A stretch of 64,000 nt of DNA, from the NCBI RefSeq assembly GCF_018760735.1, contig NZ_JAHHZN010000009.1:1-64000 (forward strand), written 5' to 3'. This DNA is from Hymenobacter piscis (lineage in GTDB: Bacteria > Bacteroidota > Bacteroidia > Cytophagales > Hymenobacteraceae). Below are positions 19,064 to 26,959 of the stretch, piece after piece. A program made the translations under genes and the position numbers. Within the stretch, counting starts at the first letter, position 1; each line of letters starts with the position of its first letter. Below the pieces are notes generated by a model. It ran no database searches. It had not been told where the DNA came from and worked only from the letters and a program-made list of their open reading frames with translations.

Positions 19064-19227
19064 ATGGGTAAATGATTGAACTGTCATCCTGAGCGGAGCG
19101 AAGGATCCTATAACGTCAGCACGACAGTATCAACGACTTGTTCAAGCGTGATAAGATCCTTCGCTCCGCTCAGGATGACAGTTCAACCGTCCAACCGTCC
19201 ACCCATTCAACCATCCACCCAGTTAAC
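19064..19227. repeat. Intergenic palindromic element (inner family A) between the aminotransferase and MATE genes
   Basis: A perfect 32-bp inverted repeat (19076-19107 with 19155-19186, containing GTCATCCTGAGCGGAGCGAA) encloses a 47-base spacer. Short words (TGAATGGGTAAATGA on the left; CAACCGTC, ACCCATTC and ACCATCC on the right) flank it. The left flank begins at the upstream stop codon. Confidence 0.85.
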
Positions 19228-19241
19228 CATTCCCTAACCCG

Positions 19242-19249
19242 TACCTTTG
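19242..19249 (+). promoter_or_regulatory. Promoter -7 box TACCTTTG for the MATE gene
   Basis: Exact TAnnTTTG match, 22 bases before the ATG, immediately right of the family-A palindromic element. It predicts a leader of under 20 bases. Confidence 0.65.
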
Positions 19250-19271
19250 CGGCTCTTTTTGCTGCTGCCGT

Positions 19272-20645
19272 ATGTCTGCCACTCCGTTTCGCTCCCACCT
19301 TCGGCCTACGCTGGCCCTGGCATATCCCGTAATGCTGAGCCAGCTCGGGCACGTACTGGTAAACGTGGTGGACAGCATGGTGGTGGGCCAGACGGGCAAG
19401 GTGCCGCTGGCGGCCGTGTCGTTGAGCGTGAGCGTGAGTACGGTGGTAATGGTACTGGGCCTGGGCCTCACAATGGGCATTACCCCCCTGGTAGCCGGGG
19501 CCGACGGCCGCCGCGACGTGGCCGGGCTGGGCCGCCTGCTGGTGAATGGCGTGTGGCTGAGCGCGGTGGCCGGCTTGGTGCTGGCGGCACTGGGGCTGCT
19601 GGTGCCGCTGGCCCTGCCCCACCTGCGGCAGGCCCCGGCCGTGGTGGCCCTGGCCGCACCCTGGGTGAAGGTGATGTTTCTGTCGTTTTTCCCGCTGATG
19701 ATTTTCCAGGGCTTTAAGCAGTTTGCCGAAGGCCTGGGCCTCACCCGCCAGGCCATGCTGCTCTCGGTGCAGGCCAACCTGCTCAATGCGGTACTCTGCT
19801 ACGGCCTCGTGTTCGGGAAGTTGGGGCTGCCGGAGCTGGGCATGATGGGCGCGGCCTGGGCCACGCTCCTGGCCCGCGTGCTGATGGCCGTTCTCATGGC
19901 CGCCTACGTGCTCCGGGCTGCCCGTCTGCGGGCCTACCGCGAAGCCGCCGCCCTCAACCTGCGCCCCGACGGGGCGGGCCTGCGCCGCCTGCTGAATCTG
20001 GGGGCGCCCATTGGTGTGCAGATGACCTTTGAGATGGGGGCGTTCAGCTTCTCGGCCATCATGATTGGCTGGCTGGGCGCCACGCCCCTGGCCGCCCACC
20101 AGATTGCTATCAACGTAGCGTCCGTGACCTATATGGCGGCCAGCGGCATCGGGGCGGCGGCCACCATCCGGGTGGGCAAGTTCTTCGGGGCCCACGACGC
20201 GGCCGGGGCCCGGCAGGCCGGCCTGATGGCCTACCTGCTCACCTTCGGCTTCATGGGGCTGATGGGGCTGGTACTGGTGCTGGCCCGCCACACCATTCCC
20301 TACTACTACAACCACGACCCGGCCGTGGTGGCCCAGGCCTCTGGGCTGCTGCTGATTGCAGCCGCTTTCCAGATTTCCGACGGCCTGCAGGTAGTGGGGC
20401 TGGGGGCACTGCGGGGGCTGGAAGACGTGAAAGTACCCTCCGTGGTGGCCCTGCTGGCCTACTGGGCGGTGGCCCTGCCCCTGGGTTATGTGCTGGGCTT
20501 CTGGCTGCACTGGGGCGCGCTGGGCGTGTGGCTGGGCCTGCTCACGGGGCTTTCGTTGGTGGCGGGGGTTTTGCTGTGGCGCTTTTACCGCTGGCCGGTG
20601 CTGGCCGCCGCCGCCGTGAACGAACCCACCCTGGCCCTGCGTTAA
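19272..20645 (+). CDS. MATE-family multidrug/cation efflux transporter (457 aa)
   Basis: About twelve hydrophobic segments in two pseudo-symmetric halves, with the MATE-type N-terminal block (LALAYPVMLSQLGHVLVNVVD) and the second-half counterpart (LGAPIGVQMTFEMGAFSFSAIMIGWLG, LAAHQIAINVASV). Length is typical (about 450). Family members of the NorM branch expel cationic drugs and metabolites in exchange for Na+ or H+ across the inner membrane. The substrate is not readable. The DUF922 gene follows 64 bases later and may be co-transcribed. Confidence 0.9.
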   Translation: MSATPFRSHLRPTLALAYPVMLSQLGHVLVNVVDSMVVGQTGKVPLAAVSLSVSVSTVVMVLGLGLTMGITPLVAGADGRRDVAGLGRLLVNGVWLSAVAGLVLAALGLLVPLALPHLRQAPAVVALAAPWVKVMFLSFFPLMIFQGFKQFAEGLGLTRQAMLLSVQANLLNAVLCYGLVFGKLGLPELGMMGAAWATLLARVLMAVLMAAYVLRAARLRAYREAAALNLRPDGAGLRRLLNLGAPIGVQMTFEMGAFSFSAIMIGWLGATPLAAHQIAINVASVTYMAASGIGAAATIRVGKFFGAHDAAGARQAGLMAYLLTFGFMGLMGLVLVLARHTIPYYYNHDPAVVAQASGLLLIAAAFQISDGLQVVGLGALRGLEDVKVPSVVALLAYWAVALPLGYVLGFWLHWGALGVWLGLLTGLSLVAGVLLWRFYRWPVLAAAAVNEPTLALR

Positions 20646-20709
20646 CGGCCCGAGTGCCTGCCCCCCCGCGGGCGGTTTCCCTTTTCATCCTGCCCCTGTT
20701 TGGCTCCGT

Positions 20710-21264
20710 ATGTCACTTTCGTTTGCCCCTGTTTGGCTCCTGAGTCTGCTGTTTTCCGCTCCCGTGGCGCCCCGGGCCCAGGCGGTGCCCCCGGCCCCCA
20801 AGCTGGAGTGGAGCGCCGACCGGCTTCTCACCTGGGACGATTTCCGGGCCCGCCCCAACACCGACCGCCTGGCGGCCCTGACGTCTTCCACCATTGACGC
20901 CACCATCGGCTGCGTCGACTACCAGTTCTCGGGCCAGGTAACGGCCGTGTTTACGCCCTCCGAGTCGTGGGTGCGCAACGCGAAAGGCGCTACCCCGGCC
21001 CTGCTGCGCCACGAGCAGCTTCACTTCGATCTGACTGAAGTGCACGCCCGCCTGCTGCGCCAGAAGCTCACGCTCGTCAAGTTCGACTGCCTGCACCTGC
21101 AGCCGGCCTTCAACAACCTCACCAAAGTGGCCTTCCTGACCTGGCAGCGCGATGAGGCCCGGTACGACCAGGAAACCAACCACGGCCTCAACGCCGCCAA
21201 GCAGCAGGAGTGGGACCAGAAAATCCAGCAACGCCTCCAAGCCCTGGCCGCCTACGCGAAGTGA
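20710..21264 (+). CDS. Secreted DUF922-type putative zinc protease (184 aa)
   Basis: A signal peptide (LLSLLFSAPVAPRAQA) is followed by WSADRLLTWDDFRARP, the typical opening of DUF922 proteins. The zinc-protease signature HEQLH (HExxH) is present within LRHEQLHFDLTEVHARLLR. A conserved pair of cysteines (IGCVDY and FDCLHL) may form a disulfide. It is expected in the periplasm or outer membrane. Proteolytic activity is predicted from the motif only. Confidence 0.78.
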   Translation: MSLSFAPVWLLSLLFSAPVAPRAQAVPPAPKLEWSADRLLTWDDFRARPNTDRLAALTSSTIDATIGCVDYQFSGQVTAVFTPSESWVRNAKGATPALLRHEQLHFDLTEVHARLLRQKLTLVKFDCLHLQPAFNNLTKVAFLTWQRDEARYDQETNHGLNAAKQQEWDQKIQQRLQALAAYAK

Positions 21265-21363
21265 GATGGTGAGGTGGTGAGTTGACGTTCCGTCAGCCGA
21301 CTGGCACCATTCCCACCTTTAGTTCCGCCTGAACCTTCACTCACCATTTCATCACCTCACCGC
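21262..21363. repeat. Octamer-word cassette filling the gap between the DUF922 gene and csaA
   Basis: The gap begins at the DUF922 TGA with words of the type GTGAGATG, GTGAGGTG and GTGAGTTG. It ends three bases before the csaA ATG with inverted words (CACTCACC, ATTTCATC, ACCTCACC). The centre (21288-21330) shows no strong stem. Confidence 0.7.
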
Positions 21364-21696
21364 ATGATAACCTGGGCTGATTTTGAGCGCGTAGACATTC
21401 GGGTGGGGACAATTGTGGAGGCGCGGGAGTTTCCGGCGGCGCGGCGGCCGGCTTACCAGCTGCTCATTGATTTAGGCCCGGAAATCGGCCTGAAAAAGTC
21501 CAGCGCCCAGATTACCCACCACTACCAGCCCGCCGATCTGCCCGGCCGCCAGGTGCTGTGCGTGGTCAACTTCCCGCCCAAGCAAATCGGCCCCTTCCGC
21601 TCCGAAGTGCTGGTTACGGGTGCCCCGGACGCCGATGGCCACATCATCCTGGCCACCCTCGCCGCCCCCCTGCCCAACGGCAGCCGTCTGGCGTGA
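21364..21696 (+). CDS. csaA: CsaA-type tRNA-binding/chaperone protein (110 aa)
   Basis: A single OB-fold tRNA-binding domain of the CsaA type: [13 protein letters not shown] at the N-terminus, [15 protein letters not shown] in the middle, and the family signature [11 protein letters not shown] with PNGSRLA at the end. Length matches the family (about 110). CsaA is a dimeric tRNA-binding protein with reported export-chaperone activity in Bacillus. Its stop codon is the first TGA of an octamer array. Confidence 0.9.
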   Translation: MITWADFERVDIRVGTIVEAREFPAARRPAYQLLIDLGPEIGLKKSSAQITHHYQPADLPGRQVLCVVNFPPKQIGPFRSEVLVTGAPDADGHIILATLAAPLPNGSRLA

Positions 21697-21924
21697 TGGG
21701 GTGATGGGGTGATGGGGTGAGGAGGTGAGGAGGTGAGGAGGTAAAAGGAACGTCATCCTGAGCGGCGCGAAGGACTTTGTAACGTCAGCACGAACTGCTA
21801 CAACGACTTGTCTCAGCGCGATAGGGTCCTTCGTCGCCGCTTGATGCACGGAATGCTCAGGATGGCAGGTGCTTTTCCCCTCCTTCCCCCATGACCTCAT
21901 CACTTCATACCCCCATTCACTCAT
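21694..21924. repeat. Octamer array (TGATGGGG x3, TGAGGAGG x3) plus degraded family-A palindrome between csaA and the DUF4296 gene
   Basis: Six octamers run 21694-21741, the first TGA being the csaA stop. A family-A inner element follows (about 21749-21868). Its right arm carries an insertion of about 20 bases after GTCCTTCG, so the stem is broken. Inverted words (CCATGACC, TCATCACTTCAT, CATTCACTCATTTA) fill the right end up to the stop codon of the convergent DUF4296 gene. Confidence 0.8.
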
Positions 21925-22311
21925 TTACTGATGCGCGGGCGGGGCGTCGGCGGGACGGCGGCGGGTTTCACGTCGGGCCAAGCTATCGACCACGGCGGAG
22001 TAAATAGCGTCCAGGTCTTTGCCGTGAATAGCGTAGTAGCGGTAGCTGCGCGTGAAAACGGAATCGGTGACGTTGAACTGCCGGTAGAGTTTTTTCTGCT
22101 CCTGCCGGAACAGGGCCCGGGCCGAATCCAGGGGCAGGCCCGCGCCGTCGGCCCGGGCCTCCAGGGTGTGCAGCTCCACCAGCAGGCGCACCATCTTTTC
22201 CGAGGCAATAAGCCGGGGCGGAACGGGCACTTCTTCGGATTTCTGACAGGCGCTGAGGCCCGGCAGCAGGGTACTGAGGGCCGCCAGCAGGCGGAGGGAA
22301 TATCGTTTCAC
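21925..22311 (-). CDS. DUF4296 lipoprotein (128 aa)
   Basis: The start is GTG at 22311 (reads MKRYSLRLLAAL); no ATG fits. A lipoprotein signal ends in LPGLSAC, with Cys22 as the acylated residue. The following PPRLIASEKMVRLLVELHTLEA and YYAIHGKDLDAIYSAVVDSLARRE match DUF4296, a small helical Bacteroidota lipoprotein family of unknown function. An exact promoter box (TAACTTTG, 22317-22324) ends five bases before the GTG, predicting a leaderless mRNA. Confidence 0.85.
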   Translation of the reverse strand: MKRYSLRLLAALSTLLPGLSACQKSEEVPVPPRLIASEKMVRLLVELHTLEARADGAGLPLDSARALFRQEQKKLYRQFNVTDSVFTRSYRYYAIHGKDLDAIYSAVVDSLARRETRRRPADAPPAHQ

Positions 22312-22316
22312 AGAAG

Positions 22317-22324
22317 CAAAGTTA
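22317..22324 (-). promoter_or_regulatory. Promoter -7 box TAACTTTG, leaderless configuration, DUF4296 gene
   Basis: Exact TAnnTTTG on the minus strand, with five bases between the box and the GTG start codon. Transcription would start at or within a base or two of the start codon. Confidence 0.65.
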
Positions 22325-22335
22325 GGCGGATGCCG

Positions 22336-22343
22336 TAGTTTAG
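22336..22343 (+). promoter_or_regulatory. Promoter -7 box TAGTTTAG, leaderless configuration, DUF58 gene
   Basis: One mismatch to TAnnTTTG, with five bases to the ATG at 22349. It lies 11 bases from the divergent box at 22317-22324, so the two promoters share one 37-base gap. Confidence 0.55.
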
Positions 22344-22348
22344 TCGAA

Positions 22349-23248
22349 ATGAAAGCCGCCGATTCTCCTTTTCAGCAACTCGTGCGCCGGCTCCGGCAGA
22401 TGGAAATCCGCATTCTGAAGGCCGTCGACGCGCAGCTGCAGGGCAACTTCCACTCCGTGTTCAAAGGCACCGGGCTGGAATTCGACGACGTGCGCCTCTA
22501 CCAGTACGGCGACGAAGTGCGGGCCATCGACTGGGCCGTGTCGAGCAAGGGCCACGGCACGTTTGTGAAGACCTACAAGGAAGAACGCGAGCAGCAGGTG
22601 CTTTTATTGTTCGACGTGAGTGCGTCCCAGCAAGTAGGCGCCGCCGGCCGCCGCAAGCTCGATGTGGGCCGGGAAATCTGCGGGGTGCTGGCCCTGGCCG
22701 CCGCCCGCCAGGACGCCCAGCTCGGTATCCTGGCCTTTTCCGATCAGAAGGAGCTCTACCTGGCCCCCGGCAAGGGCACCAACCACGCCTACTCGCTCAT
22801 AAAGCGGCTCTTTGCCCTGGCCCCCCGCAGCCGCCAGACGGCCGTGGCCGCCGGCATCAAGCAGGCCCTGGGCCTGCTCAAGCGCCACACCATTGTGCTG
22901 CTGATTTCCGATTTTATTGACGCCGACTACGAGCGGGAGCTGACCATGCTGGCCCGCAAGCACGATTTGGTGGTGCTCCAGCTCCTCGACCAGCGCGAGC
23001 GGGAGTTTCCGCCCCTGGGCATCATTCCTTTGCTCGACCAGGAATCGGGCCGCACGGTGTGGGTGAATACCTCGTCGGAAGCCTTCCGGGCCCGCTACCG
23101 CGCCACCTACGAGCAGAACCGGGAGCAAATCGGCCAGATCTGCCGCCGCCACCGCACCGAATACCTCTCCATTGCCACCGACTCTGATTTCATCCCCCAA
23201 CTGGTGAATCTGTTCCGGCGGCGCAACCAGCGCGGCAGCCGTGGGTAA
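22349..23248 (+). CDS. DUF58 protein of the MoxR/Bat aerotolerance-type cluster (299 aa)
   Basis: Matches the short cytoplasmic DUF58 class: LQGNFHSVFKGTGLEFDDVRLYQYGDE, the conserved RAIDWAVSSKGHG block, and a VWA-like fold with LLLFDVSASQ as a modified MIDAS. DUF58 proteins pair with MoxR AAA+ ATPases and BatA-type VWA proteins. The next gene overlaps by 8 bases and a BatA follows, so this is the start of a Bat-type operon. No moxR is in the window. Confidence 0.9.
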   Translation: MKAADSPFQQLVRRLRQMEIRILKAVDAQLQGNFHSVFKGTGLEFDDVRLYQYGDEVRAIDWAVSSKGHGTFVKTYKEEREQQVLLLFDVSASQQVGAAGRRKLDVGREICGVLALAAARQDAQLGILAFSDQKELYLAPGKGTNHAYSLIKRLFALAPRSRQTAVAAGIKQALGLLKRHTIVLLISDFIDADYERELTMLARKHDLVVLQLLDQREREFPPLGIIPLLDQESGRTVWVNTSSEAFRARYRATYEQNREQIGQICRRHRTEYLSIATDSDFIPQLVNLFRRRNQRGSRG

Positions 23249-24191
23249 GCGCTTCCCGATGCTACTACTACTGCGGCGCAATGCCTGGCCGCTGGCGTTG
23301 CTGCTGGTGCTGCTGCTGGCCGGCCCGCCACCGGCCCGGGCCCAGACGGGCCCGCCCCTCGATTCCGTGCCCCAGGGCCTCTTCCGTCAGCGGGCAGTGC
23401 GGGTGGGCGAAATTGTGGAATACGAGCTGAGCTTCCGCCACGCGCCCCGCCAGGAAGTTATCTTCCCCGATTCGGCGGCTGACTTCGCGCCCTTCGAGTA
23501 CGTGGGCCGGCGCTACACCCCCACCCGCACCCGCCAGGGCCGCAGCTTCGACCAGGCCACCTACCGCCTGCGCACCTTTCAGCTCGATTCCCTCCAGACC
23601 CTGACCCTGCCCGTGACCGTGCTGCAGGGTCGCGACACGCTGCTGCTGCCCACGGCTCCGGCCCGCATCCGGCTGGTGCGCACGGCCCCGGCTGCCTCGG
23701 CGGCCGGCCCGCCGGTGTTGCGCCAGAACCTGGCTTTGCGGCCCGTGGCGCCGCGCTTCAATTACCCCTACTGGCTGGCCGGGCTGGCCGCCGTGCTGCT
23801 ACTGATGGGCGGGCTGGTGCTGGGGTTCCGCAGCAGTCTGCGCCAGCGCTACCGCCGCTACCGCCTGCGCAAAAACCACGCGTATTTCCTGGCCCAGTAT
23901 GCCCGTCATGTGGAGCGCTTCAACTTGTCCCGCTCCCTGACCAACATGGAGCGGGCCATCACGCTCTGGAAAAACTACCTGTCTACGCTCGAAGACAGCA
24001 ATATCACCAGCCTGACCACCCGTGAAATCGTGGCCCGCTACCAGCACGACGCCGACGTGCGCCTGGCCCTGCAACTGGCCGACCGCGTTATCTACGGCAA
24101 CCAGTTCACCGAAGACGACACCGAAACCGACCTGGCCTTCGTGCTGCTGCGCAACTTCGCCGAGCGCCAGTACGCGGAGGTGAATGGGTGA
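23241..24191 (+). CDS. BatD-like membrane protein (316 aa)
   Basis: Starts at GTG 23241, overlapping the DUF58 stop by 8 bases (translational coupling); an ATG at 23259 is an alternative. A signal or anchor (LALLLVLLLAGPPPARAQ) precedes a periplasmic beta-rich domain, one transmembrane helix (YWLAGLAAVLLLMGGLVLGF, about 174-193) and a basic cytoplasmic part with helices. This is the arrangement of DUF4381/BatD-type proteins found between DUF58 and BatA. Its last codons (V N G stop) are supplied by the TGAATGGG octamer array. Confidence 0.75.
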   Translation: MGKRFPMLLLLRRNAWPLALLLVLLLAGPPPARAQTGPPLDSVPQGLFRQRAVRVGEIVEYELSFRHAPRQEVIFPDSAADFAPFEYVGRRYTPTRTRQGRSFDQATYRLRTFQLDSLQTLTLPVTVLQGRDTLLLPTAPARIRLVRTAPAASAAGPPVLRQNLALRPVAPRFNYPYWLAGLAAVLLLMGGLVLGFRSSLRQRYRRYRLRKNHAYFLAQYARHVERFNLSRSLTNMERAITLWKNYLSTLEDSNITSLTTREIVARYQHDADVRLALQLADRVIYGNQFTEDDTETDLAFVLLRNFAERQYAEVNG

Positions 24192-24439
24192 ATGGGTGAA
24201 TGGGTGAATGGGTGAATGGGTGAATGGGTGAATGGGTGAATGGGTGAATGGGTGAATGGGTGAATGGGTGAATAAGAAAAGGTACGGCGGGCCGCACATG
24301 CGAAGGAAGTTTATCCGTAGAAAAAGGTGCTTTTTTATCGTCCGTCGTACAGGGAAGAGTCCTTTGCAAGCGAAGGATGACGTTCTTTGTGCTTACGCCC
24401 CCCCGTATTCACTCATTCACCGAGTCACTCATTTACTCT
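24181..24439 (+). repeat. TGAATGGG x11 array, palindrome remnant and inverted octamers between BatD-like and BatA genes
   Basis: Eleven perfect copies of TGAATGGG run 24181-24268; the TGA of the second copy is the stop codon of the BatD-like gene. At about 24358-24386 a truncated family-A element survives (GTCCTTTGC then GGATGACGTTCTT). Inverted octamers (CACTCATT, CACCGAGT, CACTCATT) at 24410-24433 end six bases before the BatA ATG. Confidence 0.92.
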
Positions 24440-25477
24440 ATGCCCGACCTGCTGACTGCGGCCCTGGATAGTGTGCGCTACGCCACGCTGGCCAGCTACA
24501 GCTGGGAGCAGCCCCGCCTGCTGCTGCTGGTGCCGCTGGTGCCGCTGCTGTTTGTGCTGCGCTGGGCCCTCTCGCGGCGGCGGCGCTCCAAGCTGGGCGT
24601 GGCCTTCGTGGCGGGCCAGGTGCCGCGCGACTGGAGCACGGTGCTGCGCTTTTTGCCCCAGGTGGTGCTGGCCCTGAGTTTGGGCTTCGGCATCGTGGCC
24701 CTGGCCCGCCCCCAGCGCGTGGATGAGCGCGTGGTGCAGACCGGCGAAGGCATCGATATTCTGCTGGTCCTGGACGTGTCGGGCTCCATGGAGCTCCAGG
24801 ATTTACGCCCCAACCGCCTGGAGGCCGCCAAGCGCGTGGCCCTGGAATTCCTCAACGGCCGCCGCGGCGACCGGGTGGGGCTGGTCGTGTTTGCCGGCGA
24901 CGCCTACTCCCTCGCGCCCCTCACCACCGACTACGACCTGCTGCGCGAAAACCTCGAAAGCCTGCGCCTGGGCATGATTCCCAACGACGGCACGGCCATC
25001 GGCACGGCCCTGGGCGTGGCCACCAACCGCCTCCGCGACTCACCCTCGCGCACCAAGGTGTGCATCCTGCTCTCCGATGGCGAAAACACGGCCGGCTCCC
25101 TCGACCCGCTCACTTCGGCCCAGCTGGCCCACGCCTACGGCCTCAAGCTCTACACCATCGGGCTGGGTCAGGACGGCACCGTGCCCTATTTCACCGAGGC
25201 GTCCGGCCAGACCCGCTTCGTGGAAACCCGCCTCGACGAAACCACCATGCGCCAGATTGCCCAGGCCGGCGAGGGCCGCTTCTTCCGCGCCACCGACAAC
25301 GCCGGCCTCCGCCAGATTTTCCAGCAGATCAACCGCTACGAGAAGTCCGAAATCAAGCAGACCCGCTACCGCAACACCCAGGATTACTACCGCCTCTACC
25401 TGTTCTGGTGCCTGGGCCTCTGGCTGCTCTGGCTGGCCCTCAAAAACACCTTCCTCACCAACGCCCTCGAAGACTAA
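24440..25477 (+). CDS. batA: BatA-type VWA-domain membrane protein (345 aa)
   Basis: The ATG at 24440 (MPDLLTAALDS) follows the repeat cassette directly. Two N-terminal hydrophobic segments (LLLLVPLVPLLFVLRW; VVLALSLGFGIVAL) precede a von Willebrand A domain with the MIDAS motif DVSGSM and the later T and D positions (DGTAIG, LLSDGEN). A final transmembrane helix is near the C-terminus. BatA proteins act with MoxR ATPases in envelope-stress or aerotolerance functions. Usually batB, batC and further bat genes follow; here the next gene is a PLP-homeostasis protein, so the cluster is incomplete at this locus. Confidence 0.9.
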   Translation: MPDLLTAALDSVRYATLASYSWEQPRLLLLVPLVPLLFVLRWALSRRRRSKLGVAFVAGQVPRDWSTVLRFLPQVVLALSLGFGIVALARPQRVDERVVQTGEGIDILLVLDVSGSMELQDLRPNRLEAAKRVALEFLNGRRGDRVGLVVFAGDAYSLAPLTTDYDLLRENLESLRLGMIPNDGTAIGTALGVATNRLRDSPSRTKVCILLSDGENTAGSLDPLTSAQLAHAYGLKLYTIGLGQDGTVPYFTEASGQTRFVETRLDETTMRQIAQAGEGRFFRATDNAGLRQIFQQINRYEKSEIKQTRYRNTQDYYRLYLFWCLGLWLLWLALKNTFLTNALED

Positions 25478-25800
25478 ATCACTGATTCAGGCTGATTAAG
25501 CATGATTTCACTGATTTCCTGGGGCATCTTTCGAACGCGGCGGCCCAACTTTGAGCTGGCGGGAAGGTTGTGGCAACAGCTGCTGACGGGCGGTTTACTT
25601 CCGGCACGACCTGAAATCAGCAAAATCCTGCTTATAGCGGTTTTCAGGTTGCTGTACGGGGCGTAGAGACGCAACATTTTGCGTCTCGTCGTTGAACGGA
25701 CCAGCCGAACAACGTCAGCAACGACGAGACGCAAAATATTGCGTCTCTACATTCTGTATATCGACTCGAAATTTGCTCTAATCAGCGTACATCAGTGCTT
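25478..25800. repeat. Intergenic cassette with GTAGAGACGCAA-type inverted repeat (inner family D)
   Basis: This 323-base gap has no gene. Ends carry mirrored words (TCACTGATTCAGGCTGATTAAGC on the left; CTAATCAGCGTACATCAGTGCTT on the right). The centre is a 31-bp inverted repeat with one mismatch (25663-25693 with 25720-25750, beginning GTAGAGACGCAACATTTTGC) and a 26-base spacer. Confidence 0.85.
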
Positions 25801-26463
25801 ATGATCAAGGAAAATCTGGACCGCATTCAGCAGGAGCTGACCGGCACCAACGCCCGCCTCGTGGCCGTCACCAAAACCCACCCGGTGGAAGTGCTCCAGG
25901 CAGCCTACGACGCCGGGGCGCGCATTTTTGGCGAGAACCGGGTGCAGGAAATGGCCGCCAAGCAGCCCGCGCTGCCCGCCGACGTGGAGTGGCACCTCAT
26001 CGGCCACCTGCAAACCAACAAGGTGAAGTACATTGCTCCCTTCGTGCACACCATTCAAAGCATCGACAGCCTCAAGCTACTGCTCGAAATCGAGAAGCAG
26101 GCCGCCAAAGCCGACCGGGTTATCGAGGGCCTGCTCCAGTTCCAGATTGCCGACGAGGAAACCAAAACCGGCCTCAGCCTCCCGGAAGCCGAAGAAATCC
26201 TGCGCTCCGCCGAGTTCCAGGCCCTGCGCCACGTGCGCCTGACCGGCGTAATGGGCGTGGCTACCAACACCCCCGACCAGGACCAGCTCCGCCGCGAGTT
26301 CCGCCAGCTGCGCGGCTACTTCGACAAGCTCAAAAGCCTGTATTTCGCCGAGGAGCCCACGTTCCGGGAGGTTTCCATGGGCATGAGCTCCGACTACGGC
26401 CTGGCCCTGCGCGAAGGCAGCACGTTGATTCGGGTGGGCAGCGCTATTTTTGGCAGCCGATAA
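25801..26463 (+). CDS. YggS/PLPBP-family pyridoxal-phosphate homeostasis protein (220 aa)
   Basis: The ATG at 25801 is used; a GTG two codons upstream is possible. Family motifs: LVAVTKTHP with the PLP-binding lysine, GARIFGENRVQEM, WHLIGHLQTNKVK, SIDSLKLL, and the phosphate-binding end SMGMSSDYGLA with TLIRVGSAIFG. This is a single-domain fold-type III PLP carrier that controls vitamin B6 and amino-acid homeostasis and has no known catalytic reaction. The DUF423 gene follows 33 bases later, probably in one transcript. Confidence 0.93.
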   Translation: MIKENLDRIQQELTGTNARLVAVTKTHPVEVLQAAYDAGARIFGENRVQEMAAKQPALPADVEWHLIGHLQTNKVKYIAPFVHTIQSIDSLKLLLEIEKQAAKADRVIEGLLQFQIADEETKTGLSLPEAEEILRSAEFQALRHVRLTGVMGVATNTPDQDQLRREFRQLRGYFDKLKSLYFAEEPTFREVSMGMSSDYGLALREGSTLIRVGSAIFGSR

Positions 26464-26496
26464 CCGGGAATCACTCACCAGAAACCAACTACTACC

Positions 26497-26874
26497 ATGA
26501 CGGCTCGACTCATTATTCAACTGGCGGCGCTGCTGGGCGCTTTGAGCGTGGGCATCGGGGCCTTTGCCGCCCACGGGCTGCGCAAGAGCCTGGAAGCCGC
26601 CGGCCGCTTCGAGACATTTGAAACGGCCGTGCGCTACCAGTTTTTTCACACGCTGGCCCTGCTCGGCATCGGCATTCTGCTGCTGGCGCGGCCGGAACTG
26701 CGCAGCCTGAACACCGTGGCCTGGCTGTGGCTGGGCGGCATTCTGGTGTTCAGCGGCTCGCTCTACGTGCTCTGCCTGACGGGCATCACCAAGCTCGGGG
26801 CCGTCACGCCCATCGGGGGCGTGCTCTTCATTGCCGGCTGGATTATGCTGCTGCTGGCCGCCCGCCAGCTCTAG
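26497..26874 (+). CDS. DUF423 small membrane protein (125 aa)
   Basis: Four hydrophobic helices and the family signature GALSVGIGAFAAHGLRKSL, AVRYQFFHTLALL, and TPIGGVLFIAGW place it in DUF423 (YgdD-like) inner-membrane proteins of unknown function. A bidirectional terminator follows 26 bases after the stop. Confidence 0.9.
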   Translation: MTARLIIQLAALLGALSVGIGAFAAHGLRKSLEAAGRFETFETAVRYQFFHTLALLGIGILLLARPELRSLNTVAWLWLGGILVFSGSLYVLCLTGITKLGAVTPIGGVLFIAGWIMLLLAARQL

Positions 26875-26899
26875 CCCGACGGGCTTCGTGTCAGCCACA

Positions 26900-26935
26900 A
26901 AAAAAGCGTCTTCCCGGCCAGGAAGACGCTTTTTT
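26900..26935. terminator. Bidirectional terminator between DUF423 and DUF1573 genes
   Basis: A 15-bp stem (26900-26914 with 26921-26935) built from A-run, GCGTCTTCC and their complement, loop of 6, with T-runs on both strands. It serves two converging genes. Confidence 0.85.
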
Positions 26936-26959
26936 CAGCTAAGCCGGTGCGGTGCCGTC

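Noticed and set aside
24181..24268. Possible CRISPR array
   Set aside because: The units are contiguous octamers with no spacers, and no cas genes are present.
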